From: Rugosimonospora sp040255525
GTDB taxonomy: Bacteria; Actinomycetota; Actinomycetes; Mycobacteriales; Micromonosporaceae
NCBI GenBank assembly: GCA_040255525.1
Contig: JBDZVD010000011.1
Location: 34,511 to 98,510, forward strand
DNA: 64,000 nucleotides
Direction of reading: 5' to 3'
Shown: positions 25,584 to 34,733 of the stretch, piece by piece
Layout of the letters: each line of letters opens with the position of its first letter
How positions within the stretch are numbered: the first letter of the stretch is position 1
Notes under the pieces: model-generated
Database searches by the model: none
Seen by the model: only the letters and a program-made list of their open reading frames with translations
Told to the model about the DNA's origin: nothing
Position numbers and translations under genes: made by a program

Positions 25584-26710
25584 CGCGCACCACCACCGTG
25601 CCGCGCCTGGCCGGCATGGCTGACCACCGTGGCGGCGAGGATCTCGTCGTCCAGGTCGATCCGCGGCACCCCGTCGCGGATCAGGTGTGCCAGCAGGGCG
25701 GTGATGTTCCGGGCGTACGCGGCCGACGCGCCGGGTGCCATCGCGGACGGCAGGTTCCCGGCACCGATGAGCCGTACGCCGTCGGCGACCAGCACGCTAC
25801 TCTCCGGCTGGGAGCCCGCCACGTTGCCGCCGTACGGCCCGGCGGCGAGGTCCACCACGACCGACCCGGGCCGCATGCCCTTGAGCGCGTCCTGGGTCAC
25901 CAGCAGCGGCGGTTTGCGGCCCGGTACCAGCGCCGTCGTTATCACCACGTCGAACTCTCCGATCCGTTGTTGCAGCGCCTCCTGCTGTGCCTCGCGCTCG
26001 GCGTCCGACAGGGCCCTGGCGTAGCCGCCCTCGCCGTTGCCGACGGTGACCCCGGTCAGGTCCAGGAACCGGGCACCCATCGAGTGCACCTCGTCGCGGG
26101 TCTCGGGCCGGATGTCGTACCCGGTCACCTGCGCGCCGAGCCGCTTCGCGGTGCCGATCGCGGACAAGCCGGCCACGCCGACGCCCAACACCAGCACCTG
26201 CGCCGGTTTCGCGGTACCGGCGGCGGTCATCAGCATCGGGAAGTACCGGCCGTACGCGTCCGCGGCCACCAGGGCCGCCTTGTACCCGGCGATGCTCGCC
26301 TGCGAGGTCAGCGCGTCCATCGACTGCGCCCGGCTCAGCGTGCGGGGCAACAGGTCGAGGCTCACCGCGTCCACCCCCCGCCGGGCCAGGGCCGGTACCC
26401 GGTCCGGGTCGGCCGACGGCTCCAGCAGGCCGACCAGTACCTGCCCCTCGCGCATCCGCTCCACCCGGTCGGCGGCGGGCGGCCGTACGCACACCAGCAC
26501 GCCGGCCCGTGCGAACAGCTCGGCCGCGTCGACCGGTACCGCGCCCACCTGCGTGTACGCGCTGTCGGGCAGGAACGCGCCGGTACCGGCGTCATGCTCG
26601 ACGAGCACGTCACAGCCCAGCTGCCGCAGTCGCGCGACCACCGCGGGCACCACGGCGACGCGCTGCTCGCCGGGCTCGGACTCCTTCACCACACCGATGC
26701 TCGTCGTCAC
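25580..26710 (-). CDS. pntAA: NAD(P) transhydrogenase subunit alpha, NAD-binding part
   Basis: 376 residues of the alanine dehydrogenase/PntA fold. The N-terminus IGVVKESEPGEQRVAVVPAV is the family signature. The NAD site is VLVLGVGVAGLSAIGTAKRLGA. The mobile loop region lies near YARALSDAEREAQQ. The GTG start is preceded by GGGAGG. It is first of the three-gene pnt operon. A 22-base palindrome lies 44 bases upstream and may regulate it. Confidence 0.95.
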   Translation of the reverse strand: MTTSIGVVKESEPGEQRVAVVPAVVARLRQLGCDVLVEHDAGTGAFLPDSAYTQVGAVPVDAAELFARAGVLVCVRPPAADRVERMREGQVLVGLLEPSADPDRVPALARRGVDAVSLDLLPRTLSRAQSMDALTSQASIAGYKAALVAADAYGRYFPMLMTAAGTAKPAQVLVLGVGVAGLSAIGTAKRLGAQVTGYDIRPETRDEVHSMGARFLDLTGVTVGNGEGGYARALSDAEREAQQEALQQRIGEFDVVITTALVPGRKPPLLVTQDALKGMRPGSVVVDLAAGPYGGNVAGSQPESSVLVADGVRLIGAGNLPSAMAPGASAAYARNITALLAHLIRDGVPRIDLDDEILAATVVSHAGQARHGGGAR

Positions 26711-26753
26711 GAGCGCCTCCCATCGACAACGCTGTCTTCAGGATCGAAGCGTA

Positions 26754-26775
26754 GGCGTGACGATACCGTCACGCC
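26754..26775. promoter_or_regulatory. Perfect palindrome upstream of the pnt operon
   Basis: GGCGTGACG-ATAC-CGTCACGCC, nine-base arms and a four-base centre. It lies between the end of the response-regulator gene and the pntAA start, both on the minus strand. It could be an operator (TGACG...CGTCA shape) or a weak terminator of the upstream pair; it has no T-run. Confidence 0.5.
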
Positions 26776-26823
26776 CACTGCCGAACGGCTCCGATCGCTT
26801 CGATGGCATCCGGCGACGAACCG

Positions 26824-27486
26824 CTACGACGCGGAGCCCGGTCGCACCAGCCCCACCTCATAGGCGAGCACCGCCGCCTGAACCCGGTCGCGCAGGTCGA
26901 GTTTGCTGAGGATCGCCGACAGGTGCGTCTTCACGGTCGCCTGGCTGAGGACGAGTCGCTGCGCGATCTCGGCGTTGGACATCGCGCGGGCGACCAGCTT
27001 CAGCACCTCGACTTCCCGGTCGGTGAGCAGGTCCAGCCGCGCGGGCTTCTCCACGCCGGGCAGCTGGTCGGCGAACCGGTCCAGCAGCCGTCGCGTCACG
27101 GTCGGCGCGAGCAGCGCCTCACCGCGGGCCACCACCCGCACCGCCTCGGCGAGGTCGGCCGGGCGGGTGTCCTTGAGAAGGAAGCCGCTGGCGCCCGCGC
27201 GCAGCGCGGCGAACACCGGCTCGTCCAGGTCGAACGTGGTGAGCATGATGACCCGGGCGGGGTTGCCGGCACTGACCAGGCGGCGGGTGGCTTCGATGCC
27301 GTCCAGTCGCGCCATCCGCACGTCCATCAGGATCACGTCCGGCCGCAGCCGCTCCGCGAGCACGACCGCCTCCAGCCCGTCGCCGGCCTCGCCGACGACC
27401 GAGAGGTCCTCACGCGCGTCAATGATCATCGACAGGCCCGCCCGGACCAGGTCCTGGTCGTCGGCGATCAGTACCCGGATGGTCAT
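26824..27486 (-). CDS. NarL/LuxR-type response regulator
   Basis: 220 residues. The receiver domain starts IRVLIADDQDLVRAGL, with the acidic pocket in ADDQ, the phosphorylated Asp in VILMDVRM and Lys in LLKDTR. The C-terminal LuxR helix-turn-helix is LTDREVEVLKLVARAMSNAE and on to TVKTHLSAIL. It is phosphorylated by the kinase encoded just upstream, whose stop overlaps this start (ATGA). Target genes are not evident; the nearby pnt operon and DUF6069 gene are candidates. Confidence 0.94.
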   Translation of the reverse strand: MTIRVLIADDQDLVRAGLSMIIDAREDLSVVGEAGDGLEAVVLAERLRPDVILMDVRMARLDGIEATRRLVSAGNPARVIMLTTFDLDEPVFAALRAGASGFLLKDTRPADLAEAVRVVARGEALLAPTVTRRLLDRFADQLPGVEKPARLDLLTDREVEVLKLVARAMSNAEIAQRLVLSQATVKTHLSAILSKLDLRDRVQAAVLAYEVGLVRPGSAS

Positions 27487-28580
27487 CGGGCGGCCAGAAG
27501 CGGCAGGTGCGCGCGTACCTGGAAGCCACCCTGCGGCAGCGGGCCGGCGTCGAGCGTGCCGCCCAGCAGCCGGGCGCGTTCGCGCATGCCGACGATGCCG
27601 TGCCGGGTACCCGAGGTCACCGCGGCTCCCGGTGCCCGCGCCGTACCGTCGTCCACGATCTCCAACTGGAGAGCCCGCGGCGCGTACCGGACGGTGACGT
27701 CGGCCCGGGTGGCGTGCGCGTGGCGCAGCGTGTTCGTGAGCGACTCCTGGACGATCCGGTACGCGGACAGGTCGACGCCGGCCGGGATCGGCTCGGCGCT
27801 GCCCTCGGTGCGCAGCACGACCTCGAGCCCGGCCGCGCGCAGCGACGCGGCCAGGGGCGCCAGCTGGTCGAGGCCGGGCTGGGGCTCGTTCGGTTCGGTC
27901 AGGTCTTCGGGGCGCATGGTCTGCAACAGGGTACGCAACTCGGCCAGCGCGGTGCGGGCGGCGGTCTGGATCCCGCCCAGGGCCTGCCGCGCCCGTTCCG
28001 GCCGGGCGTCGAACACGTCCTCGGCGGCCGCCGCCTGCACCACGATGACCGACACCGTGTGCGCCACGACATCGTGCAGTTCCCGGGCGATGCGGGTCCG
28101 TTCCTCGGCGAGGATGTGCCGGCGCTCCGCCTCGCGGCGCAGCCGATAGGTGCGGATCAGCTCGCCCAGCGACCAGGCCAGGGCCGGACCCGCGCCGGCG
28201 AGCAGGACGTCGCGCCAGCCGCCCCCCTCGGCCAGCTTCCACGGCGTCGCGACCACCAGGGCGCCCAGCGCCCACAACGAGACCCGGGGCGGCCGCAGGG
28301 TGCTGAACATGGTCAGCGGGGCGGCGGCCAGGCCGAGCCAGCCCACCTGCGGGCAGAGCAGCTGCAGCCCGATCCCGGACGCGATGACCACGGCCATCGC
28401 CCGTACCGGGTACCGGCGCATCCACAGCAGGCAGCTGGACTGCACCAGCGCGAGGGCGAGGGCGGTGGCGGTGGTGTCGTGCGGCCCGCCGGAAATGAAC
28501 AAGATCATGGCCGCCAGTGCCGAGGCCATCGCCGCGGCGAACGGGAGGTTCCCGGTCCTACAGGCAGGTCTGGCGGGCAC
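27483..28580 (-). CDS. Sensor histidine kinase (NarL-partner, HisKA_3 type)
   Basis: 365 residues. About four or five membrane helices lie within residues 12-135. The dimerisation segment follows with the phosphorylated His in RTRIARELHDVVAHTVSV. The ATP-binding domain has the N box ESLTNTLRHAH, G1 DDGTA and G2 HGIVGMRERA. No large sensor domain exists, so the signal is probably sensed in the membrane. The start is a GTG at 28580; other in-frame starts are possible. It is transcribed with the response regulator. Confidence 0.92.
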   Translation of the reverse strand: MPARPACRTGNLPFAAAMASALAAMILFISGGPHDTTATALALALVQSSCLLWMRRYPVRAMAVVIASGIGLQLLCPQVGWLGLAAAPLTMFSTLRPPRVSLWALGALVVATPWKLAEGGGWRDVLLAGAGPALAWSLGELIRTYRLRREAERRHILAEERTRIARELHDVVAHTVSVIVVQAAAAEDVFDARPERARQALGGIQTAARTALAELRTLLQTMRPEDLTEPNEPQPGLDQLAPLAASLRAAGLEVVLRTEGSAEPIPAGVDLSAYRIVQESLTNTLRHAHATRADVTVRYAPRALQLEIVDDGTARAPGAAVTSGTRHGIVGMRERARLLGGTLDAGPLPQGGFQVRAHLPLLAAR

Positions 28581-28841
28581 ACGCGCAGCATAGACGGGCT
28601 CGCGGCGGTGGCCATCGGTCCGAAGAACGACCCTGCGCCGGCGCTCATCCGCGGGAAGGATGCCCGGCCCACCGCGTGGCGTACCGCGCGCCGTCCCGGG
28701 ACCGGTCGCGAGGCGTAGCGGGCCGCGCGCCGGGTCGGCCCGGGGGCCGAGCCGGAGACCGGCACGCGGACCGATCCGCCGGCCCCGTCCGCACGCCTAC
28801 CGTACGGCTCAACGTGATCCGCCACCGCATCGGAGGTTGCC

Positions 28842-29267
28842 ATGTCCACCATCACCGTTCGGGCCGGTACGCGACCCGCTGCCACCCGTCGCCCCCGGGC
28901 GCTGGCGGTGGCCGCGACGGTGGCCGTGACTCTCGCCGGGTGGGCGGTGGCCGGTCCGCTCGCCGGGGTCCGGTTGGCGGTCCGCTCCGGCGACACCACC
29001 CGGATCGTCGGCCCGGCCGCGGTGGCCGTCGTGAGCCTGGTGGTCGCGCTCGCTGCCTGGGGGCTGCTCGCCGTGCTGGAGCGGATGACCCGGCGGGCCC
29101 GCGGCCTCTGGACCGGCATCGCGCTGGCGGTGCTCGTGCTGTCGCTGGCCGGACCGCTGGGCGGTGCGAGTACGGCGGCGACCGTCTCGCTGGTGTGCCT
29201 GCACCTTGCCGCGGGGGCGGTGCTCATTCCGCTGCTGGCGCGCACGGCCGGCCGGGATCGCGGCTGA
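28842..29267 (+). CDS. DUF6069-type four-helix membrane protein
   Basis: 141 residues with about four membrane helices after a basic N-terminus, at roughly residues 20-42, 57-80, 88-108 and 114-134. The pattern (GWAVAGPLAGVRLAVRSGD followed by a transmembrane pair) resembles DUF6069 proteins of actinomycetes. The ATG has CGGAGG six bases ahead. It is divergent from the two-component system by about 260 bp, a common arrangement for a target of such a system. Function unknown. Confidence 0.7.
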   Translation: MSTITVRAGTRPAATRRPRALAVAATVAVTLAGWAVAGPLAGVRLAVRSGDTTRIVGPAAVAVVSLVVALAAWGLLAVLERMTRRARGLWTGIALAVLVLSLAGPLGGASTAATVSLVCLHLAAGAVLIPLLARTAGRDRG

Positions 29268-29439
29268 CCGCGACCGCCGCCGGGCCGCCCGGTCCCGTGA
29301 CGGGGGCGGGACCGCCGCGCCCGACTGATCTGGTCGGCGCGCGGCGTGCCCGGCCGTGGCCGCCGTCCCCGGCCGTAGCCGCCGTCCCTTGCCGGGACGA
29401 CGACCCGGACCGCAAATCCTGATCGGGTCAACGACCTGG

Positions 29440-29455
29440 ACAGAAAATAGTCTGT
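29440..29455. promoter_or_regulatory. Candidate MarR operator
   Basis: ACAGA-AAATAG-TCTGT is a perfect inverted repeat in an unusually AT-rich patch, about 57 bases before the MarR-family start. MarR proteins usually repress their own gene from such sites. Confidence 0.5.
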
Positions 29456-29511
29456 TGCAGAGAGTATCTCGTCGACAACTTTCCCCGGGCGGTGGTATCC
29501 GGGCAGGTACC

Positions 29512-30099
29512 ATGGCGGTCATGGCAGCGTCACGGGGATCGGCGGTCCAGCACTCCGGGACCGCACCCGCCTGCGGCGCGCTCGACACGGACCTCGGCTG
29601 GGCACTCGGCACGGTGTTCCGCTCCTACGTGAAGTCGGCCACCGTCGCGGTCGCTGACCTGCCCGGCGGCCCCCGCGGGTACCAGGTATTGGCCGCCGCC
29701 GCGAGCGACAACCTCGGCACGCAGTTGGCACTCGCCAACCAGCTCGGAGTCGACCGGACCGTGATGACCTACCTGCTCGACGACCTGGAGCGCACCGGCC
29801 TCATCGAGCGCCGGCCGGACCCCTCCGACCGCCGGGTGCGCCGTGTGGCGGTCACCGATCGGGGCAGGAAGCTGCTGACCGACCTCGACCGGCGGCTGGA
29901 CGAGACCGAGGAGCACGTGCTGTCGGCCCTCGGCGATGCCGACCGGGACACCTTCCGCGAGCTGTTGCGGCGCCTGGCCATGCACGCGACGACGCAGGAC
30001 CCGGCGGCCAACCCGTGCCAGCTGGTCGAAGAGACCGGAATCGCCGGAGATGGTCCGTCCCCGGCGGCGCCGCGCCGCGCCCGGCGCCGGCAGGGCTAG
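29512..30099 (+). CDS. MarR-family transcriptional regulator
   Basis: 195 residues with the winged helix of the MarR family. The recognition region is LALANQLGVDRTVMTYLLDDLERTGLIERRPDPSDRR, cut here by its own wing motif, then VAVTDRGR. It probably dimerises through the terminal helices and responds to a small phenolic or oxidant. ATG 29512 follows GCAGG; ATG 29521 is equally possible. The basic tail after residue 165 is not typical. No partner gene is adjacent on the same strand, so the targets are unclear. Confidence 0.88.
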   Translation: MAVMAASRGSAVQHSGTAPACGALDTDLGWALGTVFRSYVKSATVAVADLPGGPRGYQVLAAAASDNLGTQLALANQLGVDRTVMTYLLDDLERTGLIERRPDPSDRRVRRVAVTDRGRKLLTDLDRRLDETEEHVLSALGDADRDTFRELLRRLAMHATTQDPAANPCQLVEETGIAGDGPSPAAPRRARRRQG

Positions 30100-30192
30100 C
30101 CGGCCGATCCGCCCGTGGGCGCCGCCCACCCCGGTCTACCAGGGTGGTTGGCGGGTGCGCCGGGCACGCCCGGAGCGCCGGCCGGCCCGGAT

Positions 30193-30302
30193 CCGGCCGG
30201 TACCGGCCGGTGTCGCGGCATCCGGACGTCCGATCCGGTCGAATCCGTCCTTCGAATATCGATTCCAGCACGGCCGAGGCAATAGGGTGTCCGTGGACAC
30301 CC
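30193..30302. promoter_or_regulatory. Palindromes and possible promoter ahead of the GGDEF-EAL gene
   Basis: The 335-base gap before the GGDEF-EAL gene (30100-30434) holds two exact palindromes: CCGGCCGGTACCGGCCGG at 30193-30210, and GGGTGTCC-GT-GGACACCC at 30285-30302. The second overlaps TAGGGT (30283-30288), which fits a -10 box, so a regulator bound there would block initiation. No gene is seen in the gap. Confidence 0.4.
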
Positions 30303-30434
30303 CCACCCCGAGACGGCGGCTGCCATGATCGAATGTTCCACCCGGGTGCCGTCCGGCGCCGGCGTCGAGCGACCCTCCGCTTGCCGTCTGGCTTCCGCGG
30401 CGCCCGCCGGGAGCCGGACCGTGGCGGAGGCCGG

Positions 30435-32228
30435 GTGAGTGCCGAGGCGGCGACCGGCCAGCAGTGCGGCCGGCCGGTCTGGCCCGGCGCGCGTGACTTC
30501 GCGCGCGCCTGGGCCGGCGCGATCGCGGGTACCAGCTACGTACCGCTGACCCGGGAGGAGATCGAGGCGCTGCTGCACCGGCTGACCGTGCGCCTGGCGG
30601 ACGCGCTGGGCGGCGATGCGCGTGGTGAGGCGGCCGGGGAGGAGCGGGCGTACCAGGTCGGGGCCGAACTCGTCGGGGCGAACTTCGCCGCACCGGAGGC
30701 GCTGGGTCGCACCCTCGCGATCCTCAACGAGCGGCTGCTGGAATGCCTGGACCTGCCGGAGGTGCCGCACCGGCGGCAGCTGGACCGGCTGGTGCAGGCG
30801 CTGGCCACCGGGTACGCGCGGGCGCTGCGCGACCGTACCCTCGACGAGCAGGAGGCGATCCGCCGGGCGGCCCTGGTGGCCCGGTCGCGGGCGGAGGCCC
30901 GGCTGCGTGCCAGCGAGGACCAGCGCCGCTACGCCAGCCAGCACGACCCGCTCACCGGCCTGCCCAACCGGGCACTGTTCATGGAGTGGCTGGCGGGGTT
31001 GTTCGCCACCTCGTCACCCACCGGCCGGCTGGCGGTGTGCGCGGTCAATCTGGACCGCTTCGACCTGCTCAACGACAGCCTCGGGCAGCAGACCGGCGAC
31101 GACCTGCTGGTCGCCGCGGCGCGGCGCCTGGGCCGCCTGGCCCGGGCCAACGGGTACCGGCTGGCGCGGCTCGGTGGCGACGAGTTCGGCCTCATCGCCG
31201 AGGACACCGGCGGCACGACGGACGCGGCCGCGATCGCGGACGGGATCCTGGCCGCCCTCGCCGAGCCGATCCAGCTGGACGGGCACCGGCTGACGGTCAC
31301 GGCGAGCGTCGGCATCGTCGAGGAGGCGGTCGCCGACACCGACCCCACCGAGGTCGCCCGGGCGGCCCGGATGAGCCTGCACTGGGCCAAGCTGGACGGC
31401 AAGGGCCGGTGGGTGCTGTACGACCCGCACCGCAGCGCCCGCTACGTGGCCCGGTACACGCTGTCCGCCGAGATGCCCGGCGCGCTGTCGCGGGGCGAGT
31501 TCGCGCTGGTCTACCAGCCGCTGGTCGACCTGGTCGACGGCGAGACCCGGGGCGCCGAGGCGCTGGCCCGGTGGCGGCATCCGGTGCACGGGGTGATCGC
31601 GCCGGACGGGTTCATCGATCTGGCCGAGGACACCGGGCTCATCGTGCCGCTCGGGTTGCGGCTGCTGGAGCAGGCATGCGCGCAGGCGGCCGACTGGCAC
31701 CGGCTCAGCCCGCACGCGCCGTTCGTGAGCGTCAACCTGGCGGTACCGCAGCTGCGCCACCCGGGCCTGCTGGAGGAGATCCGTACCGTGCTGGACGAGA
31801 CCGGCCTGGCCGCCGAGCGGCTCCAGCTGGAGATCACCGAGAGTGCGGTGATCGGCACCGACGACGGGACCATCGGCACCCTGTACGACCTGGCGAACCT
31901 CGGGGTCCGGCTGGCGATCGACGACTTCGGCACCGGGTACGCGAACCTGGCGTACCTGCGCACCCTGCCGGTACACGCGCTGAAGATCGATGGTGCGTTC
32001 GTCCGGTCGCTCAAGCAGCCGGGCACGGACCCGACCGGCGAGGCGATCCTGTCCACCATGGTGTCGCTGGCCCACACGCTGGGGTTGACCGTGACCGCCG
32101 AGGGCGTCGAGACGGCGGAGCAGGCGCAGGCGCTGGCCGAGCTCGGCTGCGATGTCGGCCAGGGCTGGCACCTCGGCCTGCCGGGTTCGCCGGAGCGCAT
32201 CACCGGCCTGCTGACCGCTCGCGACTGA
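30435..32228 (+). CDS. GGDEF-EAL cyclic-di-GMP protein
   Basis: 597 residues, no membrane helix. The N-terminal 160 residues are a helical domain as in several actinomycete Cdg proteins, followed by a short linker. GGDEF domain: HDPLTGLPNRALF and LARLGGDEFGLI, with intact GGDEF. EAL domain: GAEALARWRHP, VNLAVPQL, LEITES, IDDFGTGYANLAYL and AEGVET, all needed for phosphodiesterase activity. Both synthesis and breakdown of c-di-GMP are possible. The GTG at 30435 has GGAGG four bases ahead; the frame is open further upstream. Confidence 0.9.
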   Translation: MSAEAATGQQCGRPVWPGARDFARAWAGAIAGTSYVPLTREEIEALLHRLTVRLADALGGDARGEAAGEERAYQVGAELVGANFAAPEALGRTLAILNERLLECLDLPEVPHRRQLDRLVQALATGYARALRDRTLDEQEAIRRAALVARSRAEARLRASEDQRRYASQHDPLTGLPNRALFMEWLAGLFATSSPTGRLAVCAVNLDRFDLLNDSLGQQTGDDLLVAAARRLGRLARANGYRLARLGGDEFGLIAEDTGGTTDAAAIADGILAALAEPIQLDGHRLTVTASVGIVEEAVADTDPTEVARAARMSLHWAKLDGKGRWVLYDPHRSARYVARYTLSAEMPGALSRGEFALVYQPLVDLVDGETRGAEALARWRHPVHGVIAPDGFIDLAEDTGLIVPLGLRLLEQACAQAADWHRLSPHAPFVSVNLAVPQLRHPGLLEEIRTVLDETGLAAERLQLEITESAVIGTDDGTIGTLYDLANLGVRLAIDDFGTGYANLAYLRTLPVHALKIDGAFVRSLKQPGTDPTGEAILSTMVSLAHTLGLTVTAEGVETAEQAQALAELGCDVGQGWHLGLPGSPERITGLLTARD

Positions 32229-32229
32229 A

Positions 32230-32272
32230 CGGGCCGGGCGGCCGGACGGGTGTCGTCGCGCCGCCCGGCCCG
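32230..32272. terminator. Hairpin terminator between convergent genes
   Basis: CGGGCCGGGCGGC pairs exactly with GCCGCCCGGCCCG across a 17-base loop. It begins two bases after the GGDEF-EAL stop and precedes the end of the isomerase gene on the other strand. Confidence 0.65.
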
Positions 32273-32285
32273 CGGCTGCGCGCGG

Positions 32286-33293
32286 CTACGACTGGCTGCT
32301 GAACGCCGCGTCGAACGCGGCCTCCGGCTGGTCGAACGCGAACCGCCGGACGAACTCCAGCGCCTCCGGGGCGCCGACCAGCCGGTCCATGCCGGCGTCC
32401 TCCCACTCGATCGACAGCGGCCCGTCGTACCCGATCGAGTTGAGCGCCCGGAAGCAGTCCTCCCACGGCACGTCGCCGTGCCCAGTGGAGATGAAGTCCC
32501 AGCCCCGGCGCAGGTCGGCCCACGGCAGGTGGGACGCGAGCCGGCCGCGGCGGCCATCGCCGGTGCGCACCTTCGCGTCCTTGCAGTCGACGTGGTAGAT
32601 GCGGTCGGCGAACTCCAGGATGAAGTTGACCGGGTCGAGCTCCTGCCAGACGAAGTGCGACGGGTCCCAGTTGAGGCCGAAGGCCGGCCGGTGGCCGATC
32701 GCGTCCAGGGCGCGCCGGGCCGTCCAGTAGTCGTACGCGATCTCGCTGGGGTGCACCTCGTGGGCGAATCGCACGCCCGCCTCGTCGAACACGTCAAGGA
32801 TCGGGTTCCACCGGTCGGCGAAGTCGCGGTACCCGTCCTCGATCATCGACTCGGGGACCGGCGGGAACATGGCCACGGTGTGCCAGATCGAGGATCCGGT
32901 GAACCCGACGACGGTGCGTACGCCCAGTTTGGCGGCCGCCCGCGCGGTGTCCTTCATCTCCTGGGCGGCCCGCTGCCGTACCCCCTCGGGCTCCCCGTCG
33001 CCCCAGATCCGGGCCGGCAGGATGCCCTGGTGCCGCTGGTCGATCGGATGGTCGCAGACGGCCTGCCCGACGAGGTGGTTGGAGATCGCCCACACGCCCA
33101 GGTGGTACTTCGCCAGCATCGCGCGCTTGGCGTCCACGTACCCGGGATCCGTCAGCGCCTTGTCGACCTCGAAGTGGTCGCCCCAGCAGGCGATCTCCAA
33201 GCCGTCGTACCCCCAGTCCGAGGCCAGCCGGCACACCTGCTCGAACGGCAGGTCGGCCCACTGGCCCGTGAACAGCGTGATCGGTCGAGTCAT
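32286..33293 (-). CDS. Sugar phosphate isomerase/epimerase (TIM barrel)
   Basis: 335 residues of the xylose-isomerase-like TIM-barrel family. Metal-site candidates are Glu in YDGLEIACW, His in FAHEVHP, Asp/His in NWDPSHF, and the Glu in LSIEWED. The family includes inosose dehydratase, hydroxypyruvate isomerase and epimerases. ATG 33293 has GGAGGAG six bases ahead; the open frame continues upstream without a ribosome site. It follows an oxidoreductase gene by 31 bases on the same strand, an arrangement common for inositol or sugar-derivative catabolism. Confidence 0.87.
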   Translation of the reverse strand: MTRPITLFTGQWADLPFEQVCRLASDWGYDGLEIACWGDHFEVDKALTDPGYVDAKRAMLAKYHLGVWAISNHLVGQAVCDHPIDQRHQGILPARIWGDGEPEGVRQRAAQEMKDTARAAAKLGVRTVVGFTGSSIWHTVAMFPPVPESMIEDGYRDFADRWNPILDVFDEAGVRFAHEVHPSEIAYDYWTARRALDAIGHRPAFGLNWDPSHFVWQELDPVNFILEFADRIYHVDCKDAKVRTGDGRRGRLASHLPWADLRRGWDFISTGHGDVPWEDCFRALNSIGYDGPLSIEWEDAGMDRLVGAPEALEFVRRFAFDQPEAAFDAAFSSQS

Positions 33294-33324
33294 CGTCTCC
33301 TCCAACGGGTAGCGGGCCGCGGCA

Positions 33325-34530
33325 CTACGCCGGGTCGACGGGGGTCCAGGCCGAGCCGGCGGCCGCACTGCGCTCGACGGCGTCGAGAACGAGCTGGACC
33401 TGCAGGGCGTCGTCGAAGGACGGCCGGGGATCGGTGCCGCCGGCCACCGCCTCGATGAGGTCGCGCATCTGATGGGTGAAGCTGTGCTCGTACCCGATGA
33501 TGTGGCCCGGCGGCCACCACGCCGACAGGTACGGGTGGTCGGGCTCGGTCACCAGGACCCGGGTGAACCCCTGCCGCGCCGACGGCGCGGTCGCATCGTA
33601 GAACTCCAGCTCGTTGAGGCGTTCCAGGTCGAAGACGGCGGAGCCGAGCGATCCGTTGATCTCCACGCGCAGGCCGTTCTTCCGCCCGGTGGCGAACCGG
33701 GTCGCCTCGTAGGTGGCGATCGCCCCGCCGTCCAACCGCGCCAGGAACAGCGCCGCGTCGTCCACGGTCACGTCGCCGGTCGCGGCCTGCCCCCCGGTCG
33801 GGTCACCGGCGGCCGACGCGGACAGGCCGGCCGAGGCGCCGGGGAGGGGCCGGCGCTTCACGAACGTCTCGGTCAGCGCGCTGACCCCGGCGATGCGCTG
33901 GCCGGTGACGTACTGCGTGAGGTCGATGATGTGCGCGCCGATGTCGCCCAGCGCGCCCGATCCGGCCAGGTCCTTCCGCAGGCGCCAGACCAGCGGAAAC
34001 TGGGGATCGGTGATCCAGTCCTGGAGGTAGGTGGCGCGGACGTGCCGGATGTCGCCGAGCCGGCCCTCCTCGACGAGCTGCCGCAGCAGGGCCACCGCCG
34101 GCACCCGCCGGTAGTTGAAGCCGCACATCGCCCGTACTCCGAGGGCACGCGCGTCGGCCGCGGCCTGTGCCATCGCGCGGGCCTCCGCCACGGTGTTGGC
34201 CAGCGGTTTCTCGCACAGTACGTGCTTGCCCGCGGCCAGCGCGGCCAGCGCGATCGCCTGGTGGCTGTCGCCCGGGGTGCAGATATCGACGAGGTCGATG
34301 TCGTCCCGGGACACCAGGTCGTGCCAGTCGGTCACGGCCTCGGCCCAGCCCAGCCGGCCGGCTGCCTCGGTCACCTTCGCCCGGTCACGCCCGGCGACGG
34401 CCACCATCGTGGCCCGGGCGGGAAGATCGAAGACCCGGTTCACGGTGCGCCACGCCTGCGAGTGCGCGGCACCCATGAACGCGTACCCGACCATGCCGAC
34501 GCGCAGTTGCGCCTTGTCCGCCGTGGACAC
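33325..34530 (-). CDS. Gfo/Idh/MocA-family oxidoreductase
   Basis: 401 residues. The Rossmann motif is VGMVGYAFMGAAHSQAW. The family signature Lys is in CEKPLANT, and GALGDIGAHIIDL holds the catalytic His region. It oxidises or reduces a polyol or sugar with NAD(P). GTG 34530 has AGGGGG eight bases ahead; a GTG three codons upstream is possible. It is first gene of an operon with the isomerase. A candidate operator lies 160-185 bases upstream. Substrate unknown, with inositol or a keto-sugar the likely class. Confidence 0.9.
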   Translation of the reverse strand: MSTADKAQLRVGMVGYAFMGAAHSQAWRTVNRVFDLPARATMVAVAGRDRAKVTEAAGRLGWAEAVTDWHDLVSRDDIDLVDICTPGDSHQAIALAALAAGKHVLCEKPLANTVAEARAMAQAAADARALGVRAMCGFNYRRVPAVALLRQLVEEGRLGDIRHVRATYLQDWITDPQFPLVWRLRKDLAGSGALGDIGAHIIDLTQYVTGQRIAGVSALTETFVKRRPLPGASAGLSASAAGDPTGGQAATGDVTVDDAALFLARLDGGAIATYEATRFATGRKNGLRVEINGSLGSAVFDLERLNELEFYDATAPSARQGFTRVLVTEPDHPYLSAWWPPGHIIGYEHSFTHQMRDLIEAVAGGTDPRPSFDDALQVQLVLDAVERSAAAGSAWTPVDPA

Positions 34531-34690
34531 GTCTGCCACCCCCTGCCGCTGTGTTGACCGTGGACCGGCCGGTGCGCGCCGTGCGGCGGTGGCGTCGGGG
34601 GACCATCGGGCGCTCCAGGGCTCTGGACCACGCCCGGGACTTTAGGCAAAATCCCCCGGCAGGTAAAGACTTTCTGCGTCCTCCGGACGA

Positions 34691-34714
34691 ACTTTTAGCC
34701 AGCTCGACAAAAGT
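34691..34714. promoter_or_regulatory. Candidate operator upstream of the oxidoreductase/isomerase operon
   Basis: ACTTTT-N12-AAAAGT in an AT-rich patch between the oxidoreductase start and the end of the DUF6510 gene. The patch also has two GACTTT copies (34639 and 34670 region). The shape suits a ROK or LacI dimer site. Its regulator is unknown. Confidence 0.4.
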
Positions 34715-34733
34715 GGTTGCCGGGGAGGCGGCG

